Shown in pieces: positions 55,453 through 63,624 of a stretch of 64,000 bases of DNA (the first letter of the stretch is position 1; each line of letters opens with the position of its first letter). Both the position numbers and the translations under genes were made by a program. A model generated the notes under the pieces. It searched no databases and was not told the DNA's origin. It was given only the letters and a program-made list of their open reading frames with translations. This stretch comes from Gemmatimonadaceae bacterium (GTDB taxonomy: Bacteria; Gemmatimonadota; Gemmatimonadetes; Gemmatimonadales; Gemmatimonadaceae). Location of the stretch: positions 1 through 64,000 of the forward strand of contig JBBJNV010000021.1 of the NCBI GenBank assembly GCA_037721215.1, in the 5' to 3' direction.

Positions 55453-56358
55453 CTAACCGCTTCCGGCGGGCGGAGGTTTATCAGGCGATCGCCTGCCTGA
55501 CTGTTGTCGGCCACCCGAGACACGAATCTCTCCGTACATGCCGAGCGCAACATGCTCCGGCGACTTCGGATCATCCTTGACGAAGCACGCTATCACGTAC
55601 ACGCGCCCGGGCTTCATGTCGACGTCCAGCGCTCCAAGGGGCGTCCCGCCCCCGCGTACCTGAAGAAGCCCGAAATCCCCGTCGAACAGGGAGTCGACGT
55701 TGCCCCCAGCCTTCTCAACCGCCAGGACTTTTTCCAGCGTGACACCTTCCGCGAGCTGCGCGATGGTGACCTGGTGCGTCATCTTGCCATCATTCCGAAA
55801 CACGAACGAATGTCTGCCCGGCGCGAGCGTGCGTCGGTACTGGAAAGCATAGTCGGTGCCGATGATCGTATCCGTGGGCGGTGGCGCAGGCACTGTCTTA
55901 GCCAGTGCGGTCCCGACCTGGATCACCGAATACATCCCCATGTCGAAGTGGGCCTTTGCGCCAGCCGAGTCGCGAAAAATGCAGATGACCGCGTACTCGC
56001 GGCCGGCGACGAGGTCTGTTGAGATGGTGCCTGACGACCGCTCTCCGGCGTCGGCAAAGAGCACTCCGACGGGACCTTCGATCAGAGCCTGAACTGGCTT
56101 CCCCGCACGTCGTGTCTCGAGGACGCGTTCCACCTGAACGCCTGGCTTGAGCAGCGCAATGTTCAGCTCGTGGCGGACTTTGCCCTTGTTGTTGAAACGA
56201 AATGCAGTTCGTCCCGCTGGCAGGCTGGCGGGCACCTGAAACGCGTAGTCAGCCCCTCCGATTTCCACTTCACTTCCACCGTGATTGGCCCGCGGTTCCG
56301 ACTTACTGCATCCGACGGCAATAAGTGCAGCAAACACGATTGTAGTGGCAACTTTCAT
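55453..56358 (-). CDS. Lipoprotein with two cupredoxin-like repeats
   Basis: 301 residues with a lipoprotein signal (VFAALIAVGC). Two homologous domains of about 110-120 residues follow, each with GADYAFQ or GTDYAFQ at the start, a His after GK(V/M)xH, then Cys, His and Met. The first gives CIFRDSAGAKAHFDMGM and the second CFVKDDPKSPEHVALGM, so both have C-x10-H-x4-M. This is a type-1-copper-like ligand set with an unusually long Cys-His spacing. I infer a copper-binding electron carrier or sensor at the envelope. It overlaps the amidase stop by four bases. Confidence 0.75.
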   Translation of the reverse strand: MKVATTIVFAALIAVGCSKSEPRANHGGSEVEIGGADYAFQVPASLPAGRTAFRFNNKGKVRHELNIALLKPGVQVERVLETRRAGKPVQALIEGPVGVLFADAGERSSGTISTDLVAGREYAVICIFRDSAGAKAHFDMGMYSVIQVGTALAKTVPAPPPTDTIIGTDYAFQYRRTLAPGRHSFVFRNDGKMTHQVTIAQLAEGVTLEKVLAVEKAGGNVDSLFDGDFGLLQVRGGGTPLGALDVDMKPGRVYVIACFVKDDPKSPEHVALGMYGEIRVSGGRQQSGRRSPDKPPPAGSG

Positions 56359-57224
56359 AGCTCGACGAGCCCCCCGTACGTCTCGGGCCGGCGGTCCCTG
56401 TAGAACTGCCACACGTTCCGAACCTCTCGCACCTGCTCGAGATCGAGCTCGGCAGTCACAAGCTCCGTCTGATCGCGGCTACCAGTCGCGAGCATCTGTC
56501 CCCTCGGATCGCAGAAATAGCTTTGCCCGTAAAACTCGCCAATATCCCATGGCTGCTCGCGGCCAACGCGGTTTATCGCCCCAACGAAATATGCGTTTGC
56601 CACCGCATGCGCCGGCTGTTCGAGCTTCCATAAATATTCGGACAGTCCGGCCACCGTAGCCGACGGATTGAAGACGATTTCAGCGCCATTCAAACCAAGC
56701 TCGCGTGCGCCCTCGGGAAAATGTCGGTCGTAACAGATGTAGACGCCGACATCAGCGTACGCTGTCTTGAAAACGGGATAACCCAGATTCCCCGGCTTGA
56801 AGTAGAACTTTTCCCAGAACCCGGGAGCGCAATGTGGAATGTGATTCTTGCGGTATTTGCCAAGGTACGTGCCGTCGGCATCAATCACCGCGGCAGTGTT
56901 GTAGTAGACGCCCGGAGAGTCTTCTTCGTAGATAGGCACGACGATCACCATGCTGTGCCGCTTCGCCATCTCCTGCATCAGTTTCGTCGTTGGCCCGTCG
57001 GGAATTCCTTCGACGGAGTCATACCATCTGGTGGTCTGTTCGGCGCAAAAGTATGGACCGGTAAAGATCTCCTGCATGCAGAGAATCTGGACGCCTTCGC
57101 TCGCGGCCTGATCGATAAGCGGGATGTGTTTCTCGATATTTGCCTGCCGGATGGTCTCGAGCGGCTCGGTAGTGGCGCACGCATGCGAAGCCTGGATCAA
57201 ACCACATTTCACGACTTTGGCCAT
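56355..57224 (-). CDS. Carbon-nitrogen hydrolase, beta-ureidopropionase/N-carbamoyl-amidase type
   Basis: 289 residues. The nitrilase-superfamily triad is complete: Glu in LCMQEIFTGPY, Lys in GKYRKNHIPH and Cys in GVYICYDRHFPEGAR. The sequence fits beta-ureidopropionase (N-carbamoyl-beta-alanine to beta-alanine, CO2 and ammonia) as well as N-carbamoylputrescine amidase; the neighbouring dihydropyrimidinase and PreA-like genes favour the former. Cytoplasmic. It starts 12 bases after the NCS1 permease stop in the same operon. Confidence 0.9.
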   Translation of the reverse strand: MAKVVKCGLIQASHACATTEPLETIRQANIEKHIPLIDQAASEGVQILCMQEIFTGPYFCAEQTTRWYDSVEGIPDGPTTKLMQEMAKRHSMVIVVPIYEEDSPGVYYNTAAVIDADGTYLGKYRKNHIPHCAPGFWEKFYFKPGNLGYPVFKTAYADVGVYICYDRHFPEGARELGLNGAEIVFNPSATVAGLSEYLWKLEQPAHAVANAYFVGAINRVGREQPWDIGEFYGQSYFCDPRGQMLATGSRDQTELVTAELDLEQVREVRNVWQFYRDRRPETYGGLVEL

Positions 57225-57236
57225 GGCGTTCCCTTC

Positions 57237-58754
57237 TCAGCTTTCGGTGGTTGGGTCATTCGGCGCACGCGCCCCGGCGGGCGAAACGTGCGGTGTGCCC
57301 CTCATCAGAATCAGATAGAACAAAAAGCTCAGCGTGAACGTCACAAACCACGCGTACGTGTAGATGCGGTCGAAGATGCCGGGGTCTGCAATTCGACCGC
57401 CGGGCGTTGTAGCCGCGTTTATAAAGCCGGGAATCACCGGAAGCACTGCCAGTACCAGCGCAGCGATCGCGCGCCAGTTCACGCCATCGCTGTAGGTATA
57501 CAGACCGTCCATCCGGAACAGATCGCGCAGTGACAATTCCTGCTTTTTCACGATCCAGTAATCGGCGATGAGAATGCCGCCCAGCGCACCCATGAGACTC
57601 GAGTAGCCGATGAGCCAGGTGAAGATGTACGCCGCCGCGTCGGAGTAAAGTCGCCACGGCATCATTGCAATTCCGATCACTGCGGTGATGAGACCGCCGG
57701 TCACGTACGAGATACGCCGGGGGCTGAGATTGGAAAAATCATTCGCCGGCGAAACTACGTTGGCGGCCATGTTCGTGGTGAGCTGGGCCGCGAGTATCAC
57801 GAGCGCGCCAAGGATTATGACACCAGGGCTGCCAATGCGGCTGATCAACTCGACCGGATCCCAGATTGCATTCCCGTAGATCACGATCGTCGCGCTGGTG
57901 ACAGCCACGCCGATGAAAGCGAATGCTGTCATCGTTGCCGGCAACCCCATCGCCTGGCCGAGCATCTGCGACCGCTGGCTTTTCGCATAGCGTGTGAAGT
58001 CGGGAATGTTCAGGCTGAGCGTCGCCCAGTAACCGACGTTGGCGGTAAGCGCGGCTGGAAACAGCGTCCAGAATGGAGTGCTTCCCTGTTGCAGCTTCAC
58101 CGACCCGCGCAGCACGTTCTCCAGCCCGCCGCCATTGCTCACACCCCACCACAACAACAGAGCGCCGCCCCCAAGCAGAAGTGGCGCCGACCAACTTTCG
58201 AGGATCTTGATTCCCTCGGTTCCCTTGAGAATGATCACGACCTGAATCGCCCAGAAAAACCCGAACGCAATCCAGAGGGCACCCGGCAACGCTGCCCAGC
58301 CGGGCCACGCCGCGGTCATCAGTGCGTTCAGCGCGAGTCCTCCGATCCAGGTCTGTATCCCGAACCAGCCGCAAGCGACAATGGCCCGCAGCATTGCCGC
58401 TACGTTCGCGCCACGCACTCCGAAGCTTGCCCGGCACAGAACAGGAAAGGAGATGCCGTATTTGGTACCTGCGTGCGCGTTCAACACCATTGGCAGGAGG
58501 ACGATGACGTTGCCCAGCAGAATAGTGAATAGCGCCTGAAACCAGGTCATGCCCTGTTGCATCAGGCCTGACGCGAGCGTGTATGTCGTGATCACAACGC
58601 TCATTCCAATCCACAGCGCCGCGATGTTATATGTTGACCACGTTCTGCGGGATAGCGGGGTCGGGGCCAGATCGGCATTCCATAATGGACTGCCGTTCAG
58701 TTCCTTGTTCAGGTCATCGATGGCATCGATCTTTGGCGATGCCTCGAAGGTCAC
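57237..58754 (-). CDS. NCS1 family nucleobase/hydantoin:cation symporter
   Basis: 505 residues with about 12 membrane segments. Signatures are NKELNGSPLWNADLAPTPLSRRTWSTYNIAALWIGM at the N-terminus (NxDLxPxPxxxRxWxxxxxxxxW), GTKYGISFPVLCRASFGVRGA, and QTWIGG. NCS1 members import uracil, cytosine, allantoin or hydantoins with Na+ or H+. Genome context points to uracil or thymine. The start overlaps the lipoprotein stop (ATGA). Confidence 0.92.
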   Translation of the reverse strand: MTFEASPKIDAIDDLNKELNGSPLWNADLAPTPLSRRTWSTYNIAALWIGMSVVITTYTLASGLMQQGMTWFQALFTILLGNVIVLLPMVLNAHAGTKYGISFPVLCRASFGVRGANVAAMLRAIVACGWFGIQTWIGGLALNALMTAAWPGWAALPGALWIAFGFFWAIQVVIILKGTEGIKILESWSAPLLLGGGALLLWWGVSNGGGLENVLRGSVKLQQGSTPFWTLFPAALTANVGYWATLSLNIPDFTRYAKSQRSQMLGQAMGLPATMTAFAFIGVAVTSATIVIYGNAIWDPVELISRIGSPGVIILGALVILAAQLTTNMAANVVSPANDFSNLSPRRISYVTGGLITAVIGIAMMPWRLYSDAAAYIFTWLIGYSSLMGALGGILIADYWIVKKQELSLRDLFRMDGLYTYSDGVNWRAIAALVLAVLPVIPGFINAATTPGGRIADPGIFDRIYTYAWFVTFTLSFLFYLILMRGTPHVSPAGARAPNDPTTES

Positions 58755-59188
58755 TTCGAGAATACCAGGGTCAGCCCGAGCGTCGTACCCGTGATCGTGC
58801 CGTTGGCAATAGTAGCGGTAGTGGGGGCATCACCGATCGGTACGAACGTAATCATTGAGCCGGTAACGGTGTACGTGCCGACAGAGGTCAGCGGACTGTC
58901 GGTTACCGTCGACCCAGTTGTCTCCCGCAGTGTAATCAGGCTCGTGAAGCTGTTATCGGCACGCAGCACTGCGTTACCGCCAGCAACTTCAATTTTCGAC
59001 GTAATCCCGTTCGATGTTCCGCCTGCAACCAGGAAAGGAAGCGGCATCCCGTTAACTGTGCGCAGTGTGTAGGTGCCGGTAACGGGCTCTGGCCCCGTTG
59101 AATCGCTGCATGCCGCTGAGAATACTGCGAAAGCCACCGCAGCCAGGGCGAATTTCATTCGCGTGCGAATGAGAGGGATCATGTGCAT
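58751..59188 (-). CDS. Small lipoprotein, unknown function
   Basis: 145 residues. Lipoprotein signal VAFAVFSAACSDSTGPEPVTG, then a beta-rich domain (GTYTLRTVNGMPLPF, GITSKIEVAGGNAVLRADNSFTSLITL, TVTGSMITFVPI). It is reminiscent of lipocalin- or META-like small domains of this phylum but I cannot name the family. I kept the ATG at 59188, preceded by GGAG; ATG at 59158 is another option. It lies inside the pyrimidine operon between dihydropyrimidinase and permease. Confidence 0.8.
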   Translation of the reverse strand: MHMIPLIRTRMKFALAAVAFAVFSAACSDSTGPEPVTGTYTLRTVNGMPLPFLVAGGTSNGITSKIEVAGGNAVLRADNSFTSLITLRETTGSTVTDSPLTSVGTYTVTGSMITFVPIGDAPTTATIANGTITGTTLGLTLVFSK

Positions 59189-59281
59189 GGTAGCTCCGTC
59201 AAAGAGATGTAACTGAATGCATGGCCGTCCTTGGACGGATGAACTTACTGAATTTATGGCCGCTGCTTGACGTGGGAGGTT

Positions 59282-60673
59282 CTATCGCAATCCGGCTTTC
59301 GTTCTCGACAGCCACTTACCGCGTCCCTCCGTGCCGACCACCGCATAGTCGTCAACAATTACCTCTCCGCGCGACAGAGTTGTTCGCGCGAATCCAGCCA
59401 GCTCCCATCCCTCGAAGGGCGACCAGTCAGCGTTGGTCTCCATTGTCTCGCAATCGACTTTCATCGTCCGCTCCGGATGGATGATCGCCAGGTCTGCGTC
59501 GCTGCCCACTGCTATTGAGCCCTTGCGCGGATAGAGCCCCATGATCTTCGCGGGGTTCGTGCTCAGCTTCATGCACATCTCGTCCAGCGAGATCCGGTTC
59601 TTCAGGACGCCGTGAGTATACGTCACCGGTAACAGCGTCTCCAGTCCAGGCATCCCCATCGGGATCTTCGTCCAGTCCCCTGCCCACATCGATTTCTGTT
59701 CGCGTGTAAATGTGCAGGTGTCGGTGGAAATCACGGAAACCTCGCCGTCTTTCAAACCTTCCCACAGACGAGCCACGTCCTCTGGTTTCTTCAGCTGAGG
59801 GCAGCACGCGAACAAATGGCCATCCTCTCTGTCGAATACACTGTCGTCAAGTACGAGGTACTGTGCGCAGGTTTCGGCCACCACAGGCACTCCACGGGAT
59901 TGCGCTGCCTTCACTATATCAGCGCCCTCCCCGGTCGACATGTGAACGATATAAAGCTGGCCACCAGTTGCCTCGCACCATGTGACGACCCGCTGGACTG
60001 CTTCCGACTCGATGAAATTTGGCCTCGTCATGCGGTGCAGCCGCGCGCCGTACTCCTTCATCAGCTCGGGAGTATGATTGCGCGCAATCAGCTCATCGAG
60101 CACTCGGGACGATTCTGCGTGCACGAGCAGCATCGTGCCGTACTCCTTCATTTTCTCGAGCGTGCCGAAGAGCGCTCTGTCATCCGATTGCCAGCCTTCG
60201 GACTCGTAGATCATGAATTCCTTGAAGGTGGTAAAGCCACGATCAACCATTCCCCTTATCTGGTCCTTGTGCTCGTCATAACGCGTGATGCAGATATGGA
60301 ACGTGTAGTCGATCAGCGCTTTTCCATCGGCTTTGGCCATCCAGTTGTCCGCGGCCTGACTGAGCGAGTCGCCCGCATAGGGAATGGCGAAGTCGATGAG
60401 TGTTGTCACGCCGCCGCGGGCGGCGGCGCGCGTCCCAGTGCGGTAGTCGTCCGAGGACACTGTGCCGCAGAACGGAAGCTCCAGGTGGACGTGGACGTCC
60501 AGGGCACCAGGCAGAACGTGGTGGCCAGAGGCGTCGATGATGCGGGTCGTCGCAGACGGGACGAGATTTGACCCAATGGCCGCGATCGACCCGCCAATGA
60601 TTCCGATATCTGTGACTCGGGTGCCGGATGGCGTGACCACATTCCCGCCTCGAACGATACTTTCGAATTCCAA
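59282..60673 (-). CDS. hydA: Dihydropyrimidinase / hydantoinase
   Basis: 463 residues, the usual size. Cyclic amidohydrolase features: VLPGALDVHVHLELPF (metal-binding HxH), FTTFKEFMIYE (carboxylated Lys), LLVHAESS, YIVHMSTGEGAD and VISTDTCTF (Asp). It opens dihydrouracil or dihydrothymine to N-carbamoyl-beta-amino acids. It lies between the PreA-like gene upstream and the permease and amidase downstream, in the correct pathway order. Confidence 0.93.
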   Translation of the reverse strand: MEFESIVRGGNVVTPSGTRVTDIGIIGGSIAAIGSNLVPSATTRIIDASGHHVLPGALDVHVHLELPFCGTVSSDDYRTGTRAAARGGVTTLIDFAIPYAGDSLSQAADNWMAKADGKALIDYTFHICITRYDEHKDQIRGMVDRGFTTFKEFMIYESEGWQSDDRALFGTLEKMKEYGTMLLVHAESSRVLDELIARNHTPELMKEYGARLHRMTRPNFIESEAVQRVVTWCEATGGQLYIVHMSTGEGADIVKAAQSRGVPVVAETCAQYLVLDDSVFDREDGHLFACCPQLKKPEDVARLWEGLKDGEVSVISTDTCTFTREQKSMWAGDWTKIPMGMPGLETLLPVTYTHGVLKNRISLDEMCMKLSTNPAKIMGLYPRKGSIAVGSDADLAIIHPERTMKVDCETMETNADWSPFEGWELAGFARTTLSRGEVIVDDYAVVGTEGRGKWLSRTKAGLR

Positions 60674-60750
60674 GATCGCCTCTGGTGCTCAGTAGTACGA
60701 AACTACAACCAACGCCAATGGGGACTCAGCGTGCGACTCCTGCACGATCG

Positions 60751-61887
60751 TTATCGAGCCGCCTCTTCGGCTGCCGGAGTCGCGTACCCCTCCACCATTT
60801 CGTATCCAGCATTGTAGTCCGACGTGCCCGGCCGTCTGATCTGCGACTGCAAAACCACCCTGTCTCGCCTGCTTCCGCGGAAATCTTCGAGCGAATTCCA
60901 GCCGCTCGCCTCGTGTTTTTCGAGGAAAGCCTTGTATTGCTCGTTCAGTCGCTTGATGACGTTCGGTCCCACGGCTTGGTCGAGCATCGCCGACGTGCAC
61001 ACCTGCACCGTGCCACAGCCGAGCATGAAGTAGCTGAGGGCCTGTGACATGTCGGAGATTCCGCCGATGCCGGAGAAACTATTGTCGGGAAACGCTTGCG
61101 TGAGTTGCGCCATCTTTGCCAGTGCCATCGGCAGAATCGCCGGGCCTCCAAGGCCGCCGCTGGAAACGAATCCGTCTACATTGATCTCGAAATCGAGCGT
61201 CTCGAGATCGATCAGCGGCAGAGAAGGAAATGTGTTCGACGAGACGATCGCGTCCGCGCCACCGCGGAAGCAGGCGCCTGCCTCGAGCACGATATTCGCT
61301 GTCGCAGGGGTGAGCTTGCACCAGACGGGGATCCGCGAAACTTCCTTGACTGCTTCGGTTACCACCGAGCAAAGGACCTGGTCCTTGCCAATGTTCGACC
61401 CCATGTCTTTCCGGTCCATATGGGGGCAGGAAAAGTTGAGCTCCAAACCATCGGCGCCCGCATTCTGACAGGCCTCGGCGAGCTGCTGCCAGTGGTGCAG
61501 CTCCTTGTCATTGCCCGATCCGGCCATGATCGACGCGATGAGGACGCGGTTCGGAAATGCATCCTTGATGCGCCGGATGCGGGGCTCCCACCAGTCGATT
61601 GGCTTGTCTGATATCAACTCCCAGTTCCATGAAGAATGAAGGGCTGAATTCGGCGCCTTCTTCATGGACACGGCGGCCGTCTCCGGGGAAGTCCGCATGA
61701 ATTTGGCCTTTGCACCGTAGACATTCACCACGGGGTGGAGTCCGATTGTCTTTGTGACGACGCCCCCCCATCCCGCCTCGAACGCTCTCATGATGTTGCT
61801 TTCGGATTCCGTCGGCGGCGCCGACGAGAGCAGGAACGGATTCTCGAACTGAATTCCAGTGAAATTGACTCCGCAGTTTACAGCCAT
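60751..61887 (-). CDS. preA: Dihydropyrimidine dehydrogenase PreA-like subunit, lacking ferredoxin domain
   Basis: 378 residues. FMN-binding TIM barrel of the dihydroorotate/dihydropyrimidine dehydrogenase type: GIQFENPFLLSSAPPTESESNI, GWGGVVTKTIGL, GLELNFSCPHMDRKDMGSN with the active-site Cys in SCPH, VWCKLTPATANI, and GIGGISDMSQALSYFMLGCGTVQVCTSAM. It reduces uracil or thymine. The usual PreA (about 410 residues) ends in a two-cluster ferredoxin domain; here the tail has no CxxCxxC motif. No PreT-type flavin partner is seen in the window. AAAGGAGGAGC precedes the ATG. Confidence 0.88.
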   Translation of the reverse strand: MAVNCGVNFTGIQFENPFLLSSAPPTESESNIMRAFEAGWGGVVTKTIGLHPVVNVYGAKAKFMRTSPETAAVSMKKAPNSALHSSWNWELISDKPIDWWEPRIRRIKDAFPNRVLIASIMAGSGNDKELHHWQQLAEACQNAGADGLELNFSCPHMDRKDMGSNIGKDQVLCSVVTEAVKEVSRIPVWCKLTPATANIVLEAGACFRGGADAIVSSNTFPSLPLIDLETLDFEINVDGFVSSGGLGGPAILPMALAKMAQLTQAFPDNSFSGIGGISDMSQALSYFMLGCGTVQVCTSAMLDQAVGPNVIKRLNEQYKAFLEKHEASGWNSLEDFRGSRRDRVVLQSQIRRPGTSDYNAGYEMVEGYATPAAEEAAR

Positions 61888-61905
61888 TTTGCTCCTCCTT
61901 TAATT

Positions 61906-61979
61906 AGTCCGCAGTCCGCAATAGGTCCGCAGCCCGCAATCAGTTCGCAGTCCGCACATTCGTCCGCAGTCCGCAGCAG
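61906..61979. repeat. Short tandem repeat, four units of 17-20 bases
   Basis: The core TCCGCAGTCCGCA recurs, with small changes, four times between 61906 and 61979 in the spacer between the dehydrogenase gene (mmsA) and preA. The last unit reaches to within four bases of the mmsA stop. Each unit contains two TCCGCA hexamers. It may be a transcript-processing or binding region, or slippage-derived. Confidence 0.8.
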
Positions 61980-61982
61980 ACG

Positions 61983-63437
61983 TCAGGACATCCAATTCGT
62001 CCCATGCTCACTATTCCACTTGGTAGTCAGCTTCTTCGACTTCGTCCAGAACTCGATCGATCCCCGTCCGGTGATATCGCCAACCCCGAACCGTGACTCA
62101 TTCCACCCCCCGAACGAAAACGGCTCGCGTGGAACAGGCACGCCCACATTGACTCCAATCATCCCCGCGTTTGCGCGTTCCATGACATGCCTGGCCGTTG
62201 CGCCGCTCTCGGTGAACACCGATGCAGCGTTGCCATACGGCGATGCGTTCTCCACCTCCAGCGCCTGGTCGAGAGTCCTGGCACGCACGATCGCGATCAC
62301 CGGCCCGAAAACCTCCTCCTGTGCAATCCGCATGTCGGGAGTAACATGGTCGATGATGGTCGGGCCGACAAAAAACCCTCCCTCCCTGCCAGCAACGACC
62401 GCATTTCGGCCATCGACCAGCACCGTGGCTCCCGCGTCTTCTGCCTCGGTGATGTAACGCTCGATGCGGTCCCGCGCCTCGGCCGAAATCACCGGTCCAA
62501 GGTTGGCGCCCGGCACTACCGCGCGAGCGAGTGCAACCATGCTGTCAATAATATGATCAGTGCCCGAAACCGCGACCATCACTGACGCCGCCATGCACCG
62601 CTGGCCCGCGCAACCCGACATCGATGCAACCACATTCGACGCCGTCATCTCCTGGTTTGCGTCCGGCATCACGATGAGATGATTCTTTGCGCCACCAAGC
62701 GCGAGTACGCGCTTGAGATTTGCGCTTCCCCGGCGATAAACCAGCTTGGCAATCTTCGTCGAGCCTACGAAACTGATCGCCTCGATCCCCGAATGGTCGC
62801 AGATTGCCTCGACCACCTCCCTCCCACCGTGAACCACCTGAAACACGCCCTGTGGCAAACCCGCCTCAGCGAGTAGTTCCGCAATGCGGTTGGCGCTGAG
62901 AGGTACCATCTCCGACGGCTTGAGAATCAGGCAGTTTCCGAGCGCGATTGCATTGGGTATGGTCCAGTTCGGCACCATGCTGGGGAAATTGAATGGAGTA
63001 ATCGACGCCACCACCCCCAGGGGGAATCGCTCGATCCTGCACTCCACTCCGCGGCTCACCTCCAGAACTTCTCCTCCCGTGAGCTGCGGCAACGAGCAGG
63101 CAAACTCCGTCAGCTCCATCGCCTTCAGGATCTCTGCCCTGGCCTCGCTGTAGATCTTGCCGTTCTCTTCGGTCACGAGCGCCGTCAATTCCTCGATGTC
63201 GCGCTCCAGCAATGCGCGATACCGGTAGAAAATCTGGACGCGCTCCTTGATTGGAAGCGCCGACCAACCGGGGAACGCTCTCTGAGCTATCGCTACAGCT
63301 TTGTCGAGATCATCACGCGACGACAAAGGAACTCGCGAGATGACTGTTCCGTTGCTCGGATCATGGACGTCGATGTACTCCTGATCCGTGTCGACGAAAT
63401 CGCCTCCTACATAGTTGCGAACTTCAGCGTATTTCAT
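61983..63437 (-). CDS. mmsA: CoA-acylating (methyl)malonate-semialdehyde dehydrogenase
   Basis: 484 residues. Aldehyde dehydrogenase fold with NYVGGDFVDTDQEYIDVHDPSNG at the start, PLGVVASITPFNFPSMVPNWTIPNAIALGN, ISFVGSTKIAKLVY, and the active-site Cys in GCAGQRCMAASVMVAV, the MmsA version (not the usual GQxC..A of NAD-aldehyde DHs with Glu268). It would convert malonate semialdehyde, from beta-alanine, to acetyl-CoA, or methylmalonate semialdehyde to propionyl-CoA. I chose the ATG at 63437 (MKYAEVRNYVGG); the frame is open to 63635. Confidence 0.93.
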   Translation of the reverse strand: MKYAEVRNYVGGDFVDTDQEYIDVHDPSNGTVISRVPLSSRDDLDKAVAIAQRAFPGWSALPIKERVQIFYRYRALLERDIEELTALVTEENGKIYSEARAEILKAMELTEFACSLPQLTGGEVLEVSRGVECRIERFPLGVVASITPFNFPSMVPNWTIPNAIALGNCLILKPSEMVPLSANRIAELLAEAGLPQGVFQVVHGGREVVEAICDHSGIEAISFVGSTKIAKLVYRRGSANLKRVLALGGAKNHLIVMPDANQEMTASNVVASMSGCAGQRCMAASVMVAVSGTDHIIDSMVALARAVVPGANLGPVISAEARDRIERYITEAEDAGATVLVDGRNAVVAGREGGFFVGPTIIDHVTPDMRIAQEEVFGPVIAIVRARTLDQALEVENASPYGNAASVFTESGATARHVMERANAGMIGVNVGVPVPREPFSFGGWNESRFGVGDITGRGSIEFWTKSKKLTTKWNSEHGTNWMS

Positions 63438-63624
63438 GTATGCATCGCAAGGGTAAGACTGACTGCAAGCTCGCATCAAAACCGCCTCCGAGCAAGCAAA
63501 TCCACGATCACTCCGACAACACGCATCGACACCTGCCAGCTGCGCTTCGACACGAGCGGCCTCGACAAGTTGGCTTAGTTTTAGGCATGCCTCAGTCTCT
63601 AGCGCCCGCATCTCACTTGCCGCA

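Noticed and set aside
61906-61979. Possible CRISPR array
   Set aside because: Repeats are contiguous, with no unique spacers of normal length and no cas genes.
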